This document shows positions 17,326 to 26,446 of a DNA stretch of 64,000 bases, piece by piece. The stretch covers positions 2,418,001 to 2,482,000 of the forward strand of contig NZ_CP039292.1 of assembly GCF_004798665.1 (NCBI RefSeq), written 5' to 3'. The translations under genes were made by a program, and so were the position numbers. Below the pieces are notes generated by a model. It saw only the letters and a list, made by a program, of their open reading frames with translations. It was not told where the DNA came from and made no database searches. The first letter of the stretch is position 1; each line of letters starts with the position of its first letter. The stretch comes from Actinomyces procaprae. GTDB taxonomy: Bacteria; Actinomycetota; Actinomycetes; Actinomycetales; Actinomycetaceae.

Positions 17326-17630
17326 CCGGTTGTGTAAGTGCTCGGGCGGGGTGCGCGGTTGGGCGTCTGTGCGCGCGGCCGTGAAGCCCGCCAGTTGGAC
17401 CCCTGTGCCCCCGTTGGACCCCTGTCCCCCCGTTGGACCGCCGTAGACGCTGGTTACAGCGGTCCAACGGGGCGTGAGCGGTCCAACGGGGCGTAAGCGG
17501 TCCAACCAGGGGCGGCGCAAAAGCCACCCGCCCCCTTCGGCTGCCGGCACCCAGGCCCCCGGCACCGCAGAAACGCCGGGGCCCTGGCTGCGCACAACAA
17601 TCCTCACCGAGCACACAGACCCGTCCGACC
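17326..17630 (-). repeat. Dispersed ~300-bp element, copy A (3+3 array core)
   Basis: On the minus strand this region matches 61825-62140 on the plus strand over its whole length, including the flanks GTGCTCGGTGAGGATTGTT at one end and CAACCGCGCACC near the other. The core has three TTGGACC units at 17395, 17414 and 17433 (19-nt period), a hairpin CGCTG-GTTA-CAGCG at 17448-17461, and three inverted GGTCCAAC units at 17461, 17480 and 17499 (19-nt period). No transposase and no convincing coding frame. It abuts the relic behind the ATPase at 17735. Confidence 0.85.
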
Positions 17631-17775
17631 ACAGGTCCGCCGGCACCCAGGCTTCGATCATCGTCACTGGGATCACCGGTACGACGCGCTCGTCGTCCGG
17701 CTTGCGGCACTCCTCGGTCCGAGCCTCAATGTCCTTAGGCTCGGTACTGTCGGCGTCCACCGATGAAGGCGCACC
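17625..17775 (-). pseudogene. Relic of a TOPRIM/DUF4276-like partner gene (tentative)
   Basis: A minus-strand frame overlapping the end of the ATPase gene in a different phase reads DADSTEPKDIEARTEECR and, nine residues later, PVIPVTMIEAWVPAD. The form [V/I]P[V/I]xx[I]EAWxxAD is characteristic of DUF4276/RloB-type TOPRIM-like proteins that accompany such ATPases. The frame then runs into repeat copy A and loses similarity. Neither a start nor a complete domain is present. Interpretation: the effector gene of the ATPase pair was deleted, leaving this fragment. The family match is from memory of motif style, not from a search. Confidence 0.4.
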
Positions 17776-19180
17776 GCCACGCATCGGTCTCCTCCGGCTC
17801 TGACGGGTTGCGCAGGAAGGCGAACAGCTTTGAGCGTGACACCGGTGCCGAGCTCCGTGGGCGGTCATCCGAGCGCTCCCACCGCTTAGACCGCCAGGTT
17901 CCCGGCAGCGGGTTGAAGGTGACGGACTCCGTGATGCGCCCATCGGGTTCCCGACGTCGCCATGGCACCGCGCACAGTACGTCGTCGGCGTGGTCTTGCA
18001 TGACGTCCTGGACCAGGTAGGGCGAGTGCGTGTTGACGAGGACCTGCCCGGCGTGGCCGTCACGGGCTTTGGTCATGGAGCGCAGCAGCTCGACCATGCC
18101 GCCCATCTTGGCGGGGTGGAGACCGTTCTCCGGTTCCTCAATGGCAACCAGGCTGGGACCGTCATCAAGGACCGCGAGGGCGGCGAGCGCAATAAGGCGC
18201 AGGGTGCCGTCGGAGAGGCTGCGCGCGGACAGCTCGGGACCGTCTCCGATCCTGGCGCGCAGCTCCAGGTAGTCGCCGTTGGGGACCACTCGCAGCGTGC
18301 GCATCTCAAGGAACGGGGCCAGGGCATCGATGATGTCCTGGTAGACCCGGCTGTCGTCCCGAGCGGCACGCCGGTAAAGGACCGAGGCCAGGTGCGCTCC
18401 CGACGCGGTGATGTCCGCCTCCTCATCGCGGTCATCCGCGCGCCGCAGCGCGGACGGCTCTAGGGAGAGGAAACGCCACGAACGCATCTGCGCGGCGACC
18501 GCGGCGACGGCCCTGGAACCACCGCCCCCACTTCGAGAATCGCCCAACGTTGTTCTTATGCCGAAGCCGCTGCGATACCACACCGGGTCACTATCTCCGC
18601 CGGGCTCAGATGGAGACGTATCTTGGAGGACAAAGACCACGTCGACATCCTCCACCCACTCCTCCCACTGGCCACCTTCCTCCGTGCCAACAGGCATGCG
18701 CACTTGGCCTGTCCAGATGTACTTCACGTCGTCGTCGAGTGAGACGAGGCGTTCCTCGGACAGGATGAGAGAGGTGTCGCCATCGCTTTCATTGACGCGG
18801 AACTCCACCTCGTAGCGGAATCTCTCGGCACGTGTGGGGACCGATGGCGACTCCGACCGAGGATCGCGCGGTACCACCTGCCCGGGCGGCGTCACGTCGA
18901 CGTCTGCCGTAACCTCCGCAGCAATCCGGACCGTGTGCCCGCCGGCGAGCGACTCGGGCGGGAAGAGCACGCGCAGTGGCGTCTTCTGGCCGCCGTCGGA
19001 ACGCAGGCGCCGGAAGGCCTCGCGGTAGGGGTACTGCACGAGGAGGCTGAGCAGCTCAATGGCGTCGAACAGGTTCGACTTCCCAACGCCGTTTGGCCCT
19101 GCAATCACCGTCATAGGACCGAAGTCAACGGCAACGTCCCGGAGGTTCTTGAACCCCGAGACCTCGATCCTGGTCAGCAC
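17735..19180 (-). CDS. AAA/ABC-type ATPase, tandem paralogue A
   Basis: 481 residues from a GTG at 19180 with AAGGAG 8 nt upstream. SMC/RecF/OLD-like ATPase: N-terminal LTRIEVSGFKNLRDVAVDFG, Walker A AGPNGVGKSN (residues ~28-36), signature-like ARSLSDGTLRLIALAAL, Walker B LVAIEEPENGLHPAK (~345) and QVLVNTHSPYLVQ. It shares with paralogue B the internal line MxSWRFLxLEPSAxRxxDD and a C-terminal pattern PLxGTWxxxxW. Such ATPases often control a nuclease partner in anti-phage modules. Its last residues after NPSEPEE have no counterpart in paralogue B and seem to be out-of-frame reading into the partner relic, so the natural 3' end is probably altered. Confidence 0.85.
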   Translation of the reverse strand: MLTRIEVSGFKNLRDVAVDFGPMTVIAGPNGVGKSNLFDAIELLSLLVQYPYREAFRRLRSDGGQKTPLRVLFPPESLAGGHTVRIAAEVTADVDVTPPGQVVPRDPRSESPSVPTRAERFRYEVEFRVNESDGDTSLILSEERLVSLDDDVKYIWTGQVRMPVGTEEGGQWEEWVEDVDVVFVLQDTSPSEPGGDSDPVWYRSGFGIRTTLGDSRSGGGGSRAVAAVAAQMRSWRFLSLEPSALRRADDRDEEADITASGAHLASVLYRRAARDDSRVYQDIIDALAPFLEMRTLRVVPNGDYLELRARIGDGPELSARSLSDGTLRLIALAALAVLDDGPSLVAIEEPENGLHPAKMGGMVELLRSMTKARDGHAGQVLVNTHSPYLVQDVMQDHADDVLCAVPWRRREPDGRITESVTFNPLPGTWRSKRWERSDDRPRSSAPVSRSKLFAFLRNPSEPEETDAWRCAFIGGRRQYRA

Positions 19181-19280
19181 GACCCCGACTCCTTCCCGCA
19201 ACGTTCGCACCGGTCACCGACCAGGCTAACAGCCGTGCCACTCCAACATGTGGGGGCGAGGGCATCCTCTGCCCCGCTCC

Positions 19281-20642
19281 TCACCCCAATGCCTCGTGCG
19301 GGTTCTTCAGGTAGGCCATGACGGCGCTGCGCGGAACCGGGCGGATGCCATCACCGCCGCGCCAACCGCGGGCGCTCCAAGTCCCGGCCAGGGGACGGAA
19401 GTCCACCACCCGAAGCCGCTCACCATCCTCGAGGCGCACCGTGCGCCCGACGGCGCACAGCAGCTCGGCATCCTCCGCGCACTGGAACAGGAGCGGCGAG
19501 TGCGTGTTCACGATGACCTGCCGCAGATAATGCTCGGTCGGCTCGGCCAGGTCATGCAGCAGGTTGGACAGGTCCGCGATCTTGGCGGGGTGGATGCCGT
19601 TCTCTGGCTCCTCAAGGCACAGCAATCCGGAGTAGTCCGTACTAGCGCCGATAGCGGCGAGGGTGAGCAGGCGCAGCGTCCCGTCCGACAACGCCCGCGC
19701 GGGAAGCTCGGGAGAGTCCCCCACCTGTGCACGCATCTCCAGCGTCTGGCGCACTGGATCCTCCGCGATCACCAGGCTACGGATGTCAATCAACGCCCTG
19801 ACGGCGTCGCACACACGGCGGAGCACCTCGCCGTCCCTGTCAGATGCGAGATCCTGCCGGAACAGCGACGCCGGCACATGGGCTCCGTCAGCGGAAATGG
19901 TGCGCCGCTCCATTAAATCGTCGGGGGCGCGCATGGCACTGGGCTCAAGTGCAAGGAATCTCCAGGACTCCATTTCTGTGCGCGCCGCAAGAATAGTCGG
20001 ATACTCGGCACTGGCGACGGCGGACAGCACGGTCCTCTGGGCGCCGTCGGCAAGAACCTGACGCGACCTGCCAGCAGCCTCGCGGTGCACCACTACTACA
20101 CCGTTGCGGCCAGAGCGCTCATACTCCATGAAACACTCACCGGATTGACCTGTGGCAGAAGTGATGAACCGGCTGTAGGCATCGGCCTCCGGGAAACGGA
20201 GAGGACGCTCTTCCGCGGTCAAGGAGCGCAGCCGCTCGCACGCCAGGCGCAGGCGCAACCCGCCGGGGACAGAGGCGTCGCGCTGCACGGCGACCTCAAC
20301 CTCATAGCGCACGTATCTGCACGATGGCACCACGGTCTGCCCGAACTCGTCCTGCGCGCTCGGCGGCAGGATCATCTCCGCAGCCAACTGCAGCCGACCA
20401 CGCCCGGCCATCACGTCGGCGGAGAGCAGGGACGCGGCGTCGAACTGCTGCCGGGCCGTGGGGCGCACCTGCACACAGGCGTCGTGGAAGGAATTGCGGC
20501 TGAGCAGGGAAAGGAACTCAAGGGCATTGAGCAGATTGGATTTACCCACCGCGTTGGGACCGGCGATGCAGGTAAACGGACCGAAGTCCACGGCCACGCC
20601 TACGAGATTCTTGAACCCTGTCACCTCGAAACGGGTAAGCAC
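19281..20642 (-). CDS. AAA/ABC-type ATPase, tandem paralogue B
   Basis: 453 residues. Same architecture as paralogue A: MLTRFEVTGFKNLVGVAVDF, Walker A AGPNAVGKSN (residues ~28-36), PARALSDGTLRLLTLAAIG, Walker B LCLEEPENGIHPAKI near residue 341, QVIVNTHSPLLFQ and EMESWRFLALEPSAMRAPDD. It ends cleanly at AYLKNPHEALG. It is transcribed first, with 100 nt between its stop and paralogue A. No nuclease or other effector domain is visible within it. The ATPase core predicts DNA-end or nucleic-acid sensing; the biological role (defence or other) is inferred from family behaviour only. Confidence 0.85.
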   Translation of the reverse strand: MLTRFEVTGFKNLVGVAVDFGPFTCIAGPNAVGKSNLLNALEFLSLLSRNSFHDACVQVRPTARQQFDAASLLSADVMAGRGRLQLAAEMILPPSAQDEFGQTVVPSCRYVRYEVEVAVQRDASVPGGLRLRLACERLRSLTAEERPLRFPEADAYSRFITSATGQSGECFMEYERSGRNGVVVVHREAAGRSRQVLADGAQRTVLSAVASAEYPTILAARTEMESWRFLALEPSAMRAPDDLMERRTISADGAHVPASLFRQDLASDRDGEVLRRVCDAVRALIDIRSLVIAEDPVRQTLEMRAQVGDSPELPARALSDGTLRLLTLAAIGASTDYSGLLCLEEPENGIHPAKIADLSNLLHDLAEPTEHYLRQVIVNTHSPLLFQCAEDAELLCAVGRTVRLEDGERLRVVDFRPLAGTWSARGWRGGDGIRPVPRSAVMAYLKNPHEALG

Positions 20643-20776
20643 GCCTCCGCCCCCTCGTCTCCCGCCTATGGTCCTCTCAGTTTATCCTCAGGTATGTAGC
20701 AATATGCGGTTATGCGCCAGCGTGCTCAAAACGCGACATTACCCGCGTTCTGTAACGTTTAAATCCGGGAAAACAT

Positions 20777-20810
20777 GTGGGGGCGGCGGGCCGAAGCCCA
20801 CCGCCCCCAC
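20777..20810 (-). terminator. Intrinsic terminator of ilvC
   Basis: A 34-nt hairpin: GTGGGGGCGG pairs with CCGCCCCCAC, with an inner GGGC-CGAA-GCCC stem and tetraloop. On the minus strand it is followed by ATGTTTTCC, giving a short T-run. It lies about 95 nt past the ilvC stop. The rest of the 20643-20903 gap holds the upstream region of ATPase B and no gene. Confidence 0.8.
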
Positions 20811-20903
20811 CGGGACGCATGCGTCAGATCAGCCGACTACGCGGACGAGGTCAAGCAATAGCCCCCGCGCAGCCCGCCAGGCCGGGTCGCGGCCACCCGC
20901 CGC

Positions 20904-21944
<1,041 letters not shown>

Positions 21945-22457
21945 TCACTTCTCCTTGAGTTGATCGGTGATGGAACGGGGACCGCGCGAAATCGCGACCG
22001 CACCGGATTGGACGATCTCCTTGACCCCGTGCGGGGCCAGGGCGTCCAGGAGGGCCTTGACCTTGGACTCCGAGCCAACGGACTCGATGACGACCGAGGT
22101 CGGGGACACGTCCACGACGTGCGCCCGGAACAGGTCGACGATCTGGAGTACGGCGGTCCGGTTGGAGTCGTCAGCACGGACTTTAATCAGGTACAGCTCG
22201 CGGCCGACCGAGGTGTCCGGATCCAGCTCGACGATCTTGATGACGTTGACCAGCTTGTTCAGCTGCTTGGTCACCTGCTCCATGGCCGGGCCCTCGGCGT
22301 CGGCGATCACCGTGATACGCGAGATGTCCTCGTGCTCGGTGGGACCGACCGCCAGGGAATGAATGTTGAAGCCGCGGCGGGTGAACAGGGCCGACACGCG
22401 GGTGAGCACGCCGGGCTTGTTCTCCACCAGGACGGACAGCGTGTGCTTCTCGCTCAC
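21945..22457 (-). CDS. ilvN: Acetolactate synthase small regulatory subunit
   Basis: 170 residues. An N-terminal ACT domain (KHTLSVLVENKPGVLTRVSA, LFTRRGFNIHSLAVGPTE, ISRITVIADAEG) binds valine for feedback control, and a C-terminal domain (RELYLIKVRADDSNRTAVLQ and GVKEIVQSGAVAISRGPRS) contacts the catalytic subunit. Its start lies 4 nt after the ilvB stop, so both are translated from one message. Length and domains are normal for actinobacterial IlvN. Confidence 0.96.
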   Translation of the reverse strand: MSEKHTLSVLVENKPGVLTRVSALFTRRGFNIHSLAVGPTEHEDISRITVIADAEGPAMEQVTKQLNKLVNVIKIVELDPDTSVGRELYLIKVRADDSNRTAVLQIVDLFRAHVVDVSPTSVVIESVGSESKVKALLDALAPHGVKEIVQSGAVAISRGPRSITDQLKEK

Positions 22458-22461
22458 GGTC

Positions 22462-24247
22462 TCACTCCTCCTCCCACGCCGGGCTCATGCCCCGCGCGTG
22501 CTGGATCTCGTCGTTGGACACGCCCGCGGCGACCATGGGCCACACCTGGGCGTCGGCGGACACGATGAAGTCGATGACGACGGGCCGGTCATTGATGGCA
22601 TTGGCCTGGGCGATGACGTCGTCGACGTCCTCGAGGCGCTCGCAGCGCAGGCCGACGGCGCCGTAGGCCTCGGCCAGCTTGGCGAAGTCAGGAATGCGCT
22701 CGGTGCCGGCACCGGTGTGCAGGTCGGTGTTGGAGTAGCGCTCCCCGTAGAACAGGGTCTGCCACTGGCGCACCATGCCCAGGGACGAGTTGTTGATGAT
22801 GGCCACCTTGATGGGGATGTTGTTGAGCGTGCAGGTGGCCAGCTCCTGGTTGGTCATCTGGAAGCAGCCGTCGCCGTCGATCAGCCACACGGGCCGGTCC
22901 GGGCAGGCCTCCTTCGCGCCCATGGCCGCCGGAACGCCGTAGCCCATGGTGCCGGCGCCGGCGGAGGTGAGCCAGGAGCGGGGCTGGTTGAAGTGCAGGT
23001 AGTGGGCGGCCCACATCTGGTGCTGGCCGACGCCGGTGACCCAGATGGTGTCCTTGTCGGCCGCCTTGTCCAGGTGGGGTGATGACCTCCTGGGGCTGGA
23101 GCAGGCCATCGTCGGTGTCAGTCCAGTCGGTGGGGTAGGTGGCCCGGATGTGGGCGACCTCGGTGAGCCACTGGTCGATCTCGGTGCGCGGCTCGGCGGC
23201 GAACTGCTCGCGGCAGGCCGCGGTCAGTGCGGGGACGACGTCCTTCAGGTCGCCCACGATCGGGATGTCCGCGGTGCGGATCTTGGAGATCTCCGCCGGG
23301 TCGATGTCCACGTGGATGACGGCGGCGTGGCGGGCGAAGGTGTCCGGCTTACCGGTGACGCGGTCGTCGAAGCGGGCCCCGAGGGTGATGATCAGGTCGG
23401 CCCGCTGGAGGGAGCCGACGGCGGCTACGGTGCCGTGCATGCCGGGCATACCCAGGTTGAGCTGGTGGTCGGTGGGCAGCACGTCCAGGGCGGTCAGCGT
23501 CGTCGTGAACGGGGCGCCGACGAGCTCGACCAGCTCCTTGAGCTGCTCGACCGGGACGCCGGCGCGGCTGAGGCCGCCGCCCAGGTAGAAGACCGGCCGC
23601 TCGGCGGAGGCGATGGCCTCGGCGGCCTGGGCGATACGCCGCTGGTTGGGCCGGCCGGGCAGGCTGTAGCCGGGCAGGTCCATGCGCGGGGGCCAGTGGA
23701 ACTCGGTCTCCCCCACCTGGGCGTCCTTGGTGAAGTCGAGCAGGACTGGGCCCGGGCGGCCGGTGGAGGCCAGGTGGAAGGCCTCGGCCACGCGGCTGGG
23801 GATCTCGTCGGGCGAGGTGACCAGGAATGAGTGCTTCACGAACGGCATGGTCGAGCCGACGATGTCCGCCTCCTGGAAGGCGTCGGTGCCGATGGAGGTG
23901 GAGCCGACCTGGCCGGTGATGGCGACCATGGGCACGGAGTCCATGTGGGCGTCCCCGATGGCGGTGACCAGGTTGGTGGCGCCGGGGCCGGAGGTCGCCA
24001 CGCAGACGCCGACTCCCCCGGTGGCCATGGCGTAGCCCTCGGCGGCGTGCCCGGCGCCCTGCTCGTGGCGCACGAGCACGTGGCGGATCTTCTCGCTGGC
24101 CAGCAGCGGATCGTAGAAGGGGAGGATCGCACCCCCGGGCATGCCGAAGATGTCGGTAACGCCGATCTCCTCCAGGGAACGCACGAGCGCCTGGGCACCC
24201 GTCATTACTTGTCGGTCCTGGTCCGAGGAACCTCTGTCACGAACCAT
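22462..24247 (-). pseudogene. ilvB: Acetolactate synthase large subunit, frameshifted as read
   Basis: ThDP-dependent synthase forming acetolactate. Start ATG 24247 has AGGAGG 7 nt upstream; longer upstream frames are spurious. The N-terminal part is intact ([20 protein letters not shown], the ThDP glutamate region [15 protein letters not shown], and [19 protein letters not shown]). The C-terminal part is intact but one frame away ([15 protein letters not shown], the ThDP motif [18 protein letters not shown]). The break is at a G4 run, 23076-23079 on the plus strand; removing one base restores [16 protein letters not shown] and one 594-residue protein. Either a true frameshift mutation or a homopolymer sequencing error. 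All other ilv genes look functional. Confidence 0.9.
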
Positions 24248-24468
24248 CGTCCGCCCTCCTATCCGTGAGATCCGAGTGTTTGCGCGATTGCCGGCCGACG
24301 CGGGGCCGGTTGGGTGGAACCGTATGCCGCCCCGCTGCCCGCCGTCGATTTCGCAGGTCGTGATCTCACATATTGGAATCACGGACGACGGCGGGGGTGC
24401 CGGGGGTGAGTCGGCGAGGCCGACGGCGGGCGGCGCCAGTGGCGGGCGAGGGGCGGCTGCCGCGAATG
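24248..24468 (-). promoter_or_regulatory. ilvB attenuator region
   Basis: About 220 nt between the leader peptide stop and ilvB. Candidate RNA stems on the minus strand: GTCGGC-CTC-GCCGAC, a CCGGCC/GGCCGG hairpin around 24290-24312, and a longer-range pairing of GCCGCCCGCCGTC with a GACGGCGGGC segment nearer ilvB, allowing alternative folds. The arrangement fits translation-coupled attenuation of ilvBNC. No T-run was found, so the mechanism (termination or ribosome-site masking) is open. Confidence 0.45.
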
Positions 24469-24552
24469 TCAGGTGTCTCTCGTACCGGCGCGGTCTTTGG
24501 TCCGCACGACGACGGCGCCGCGGATGCCAGAATGCAGCAGTAAAGCACTCAT
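24469..24552 (-). CDS. ilvBNC leader peptide
   Basis: A 27-codon ORF from ATG 24552 to TGA 24469. The first 18 residues read [18 protein letters not shown], with three consecutive Leu, an Ile and three consecutive Val: the regulatory branched-chain codons expected of an ilv leader. It lies 221 nt upstream of ilvB on the same strand. Actinobacterial ilvB genes are known to carry such leader peptides. A CATAAT -10-like box (24590-24595) lies about 40 nt upstream of the start. Scarcity of charged Leu, Ile or Val tRNA would stall ribosomes here and raise ilvBNC expression. Confidence 0.75.
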   Translation of the reverse strand: MSALLLHSGIRGAVVVRTKDRAGTRDT

Positions 24553-24613
24553 CGACTCGGCCGCGGCACAGGCAACGCCGTCGGCCCGGCATTATGGAAG
24601 GCGGCACCAGCCC

Positions 24614-26227
24614 TTGGTCATCGGACTGCTCAACGCCCTGGCCGAGAACCCGGTTCTCGTTCTGTTCCTACTGATCGGCATCGGCATGCTGGTCGGCCGC
24701 ATCAAGGCCGGCGGCGTCAGCCTGGGGGCGGCGGCCGTGCTCTTCGCCGGAATCGTCCTGGCGGCCTGGGGCACCGCTGAGGGGATCACCATTGAGATCC
24801 CGCCCCAGATCGGCACGCTCGGGCTGGCGGTGTTCACCTTCGCGATCGGTATCCAGTCCGGGCCGAACTTCTTCCACGTGCTGCGCACTGCGGCCGGCCC
24901 GCTCGCGATCATGCTGGCGGTGCTGGTGGTCGGCGCCGCCGCCGGCCTGGGGGTGGGCCGCTGGCTGGGGATGAGCCCCGCCATGATCGCCGGAGCCTTC
25001 GCCGGCGCCCTGACCAACACTCCCGCCCTGGCCGCCGCCGGCGGTGCGGCCACGGCCGCGGGCAACCCCGACGGCATGGCCATCGCGACGGTCGGCTACG
25101 CCGTCGCCTACCTGTACGGCGTCATCGGCATGCTGTTCTTCTGCCTGCTGGCACTGCGCTACCGCCGCTCGGACAAGGACGCCCCCTCTCCCCTGATCAA
25201 CCGCACCGTGCGCGTGGAGCGTGAGGACGGCCCGCAGCTGGGCGACATCGCCGAGCGCGTGAGCGGGGAGATGAAGTTCTCCCGCCTGCGCCGCGGCGAG
25301 ACCGGCCCCATCACCCGCCCGACCCTGACGGACAAGATCTACAAGGACGACCTGATCACCGTGGTCGGCACTCAGGACGCCGTCAACCAGGTGATTCGCG
25401 AGATCGGCCACTCCTCCTCCCACTCCCTGATCGAGGACCGCCGCTACCTGGACTTCCGCCGCATCACCGTCTCCGACCCGAAGCTGGCCGGGCACGCGGT
25501 GTCCGAGCTCGACGTCGACCAGAAGTTCGGGGCCACCATCTCCCGGGTGCGCCGCGGGGACGTCGACATGGTGGGCACGCCCGACCTGGTGCTGCAGCTG
25601 GGCGACCGCGTGCGCGTGGTCGCGCCGACCGGGCGCATGGCCGAGCTGTCCAAGTTCTTCGGCGACTCCGCCCACGGCCTGTCCTCCATCAACCCGGTGG
25701 CGATGGGGCTGGGCATGGCCGTGGGCATCATGATCGGTGAGTGGGCGATCCCGCTGCCCGGCGGCTCGACCTTCTCCATCGGCTCGGCCGCGGGCACGCT
25801 CATCATCGGCCTGATCTTCGGGCGCATCGGCCGTATCAAGGGGTTCGTGACGGCGATGCCCTTCACGGCGACGGCGGTGCTGTCCGAGCTGGGCCTGCTG
25901 ATCTTCCTGGCGCAGGCCGGTACTCGTGCGGGCGGCCAGATCGCGAACGCCTTCACCGGTGGTGACTGGTGGAAGATCCTGATCACCGGCTTTGTGATCA
26001 CCACGATTGTGGGCCTGGGCATGTACGCGTCCATGCGGTGGGTCGTGAAGATGGGCGGCACCCGCCTGTCCGGCCTGCTCGGCGGCCTGCAGACGCAGCC
26101 GGCGGTGCTGGCCTTCGCCAACGAGCGTACGGGCGCCGACCCGCGCGTGGCCCTGGGCTACGCCATGGTCTACCCCGTGGCCATGATCGTGAAGATCTTC
26201 ATCGCCCAGTTCCTGGGCGGGCTGTAA
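24614..26227 (+). CDS. AspT/YidE/YbjL-type permease with two RCK_C domains
   Basis: 537 residues from a TTG at 24614 (a GGAAGG lies ~10 nt upstream); an upstream extension to 24473 overlaps the ilv leader and is unlikely. N-terminal membrane half ([54 protein letters not shown]), two central TrkA-C/RCK_C regulatory domains (~residues 185-340, with [20 protein letters not shown]), and a C-terminal membrane half repeating the first ([32 protein letters not shown]). This duplicated design is that of the aspartate:alanine exchanger superfamily. The substrate is unknown; amino acid or dicarboxylate is plausible. It diverges from ilvB. Confidence 0.85.
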   Translation: MVIGLLNALAENPVLVLFLLIGIGMLVGRIKAGGVSLGAAAVLFAGIVLAAWGTAEGITIEIPPQIGTLGLAVFTFAIGIQSGPNFFHVLRTAAGPLAIMLAVLVVGAAAGLGVGRWLGMSPAMIAGAFAGALTNTPALAAAGGAATAAGNPDGMAIATVGYAVAYLYGVIGMLFFCLLALRYRRSDKDAPSPLINRTVRVEREDGPQLGDIAERVSGEMKFSRLRRGETGPITRPTLTDKIYKDDLITVVGTQDAVNQVIREIGHSSSHSLIEDRRYLDFRRITVSDPKLAGHAVSELDVDQKFGATISRVRRGDVDMVGTPDLVLQLGDRVRVVAPTGRMAELSKFFGDSAHGLSSINPVAMGLGMAVGIMIGEWAIPLPGGSTFSIGSAAGTLIIGLIFGRIGRIKGFVTAMPFTATAVLSELGLLIFLAQAGTRAGGQIANAFTGGDWWKILITGFVITTIVGLGMYASMRWVVKMGGTRLSGLLGGLQTQPAVLAFANERTGADPRVALGYAMVYPVAMIVKIFIAQFLGGL

Positions 26228-26289
26228 CCCCACTTCTTCGGGAGATACCGGGCTCCTCACAGGTACATCGTCCGCTCGGCAGAGCATCG

Positions 26290-26337
26290 CATCGGTCACC
26301 ATCCGCGTCACCCTCTTGACGCAGATGGTGACCGATG
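26290..26337. terminator. Long hairpin after the permease gene
   Basis: Fourteen-bp arms CATCGGTCACCATC (26290-26303) and GATGGTGACCGATG (26324-26337) enclose a second 6-bp stem GCGTCA/TGACGC with loop CCCTCT. It lies 62 nt past the permease stop and upstream of the sulfur operon operator. Most likely a terminator, although it lacks a T-run. Confidence 0.6.
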
Positions 26338-26360
26338 TCGCATATGCATCCTCGCGCGAG

Positions 26361-26380
26361 CAATACCCCCCGGGGTATTG
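26361..26380. promoter_or_regulatory. CsoR/CstR-type operator
   Basis: CAATACCCCCCGGGGTATTG: 9-bp inverted arms CAATACCCC / GGGGTATTG separated by two bases. It matches the GC-tract operator style (ATACCC...GGGTAT) of CsoR-family repressors. It stands 66 nt upstream of an operon that encodes such a repressor, so autoregulated control of the sulfur operon is likely. Confidence 0.85.
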
Positions 26381-26446
26381 TTCGGGGTGCGCCGCGATGG
26401 CGCCGGGCGACCGACAGCGCCGTAGAGGCACCACCACGCGAAAGGC

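Noticed and set aside
17320..18063. Long minus-strand frame spanning repeat copy A and the ATPase end
   Set aside because: It joins repeat sequence, a short relic and antiphase ATPase codons; only the ~45-codon relic segment looks protein-like.
24248..24607. N-terminal extension of ilvB by ~120 codons
   Set aside because: The extension is Arg/Pro-rich, covers the leader peptide in another frame, and ATG 24247 has an ideal AGGAGG site.
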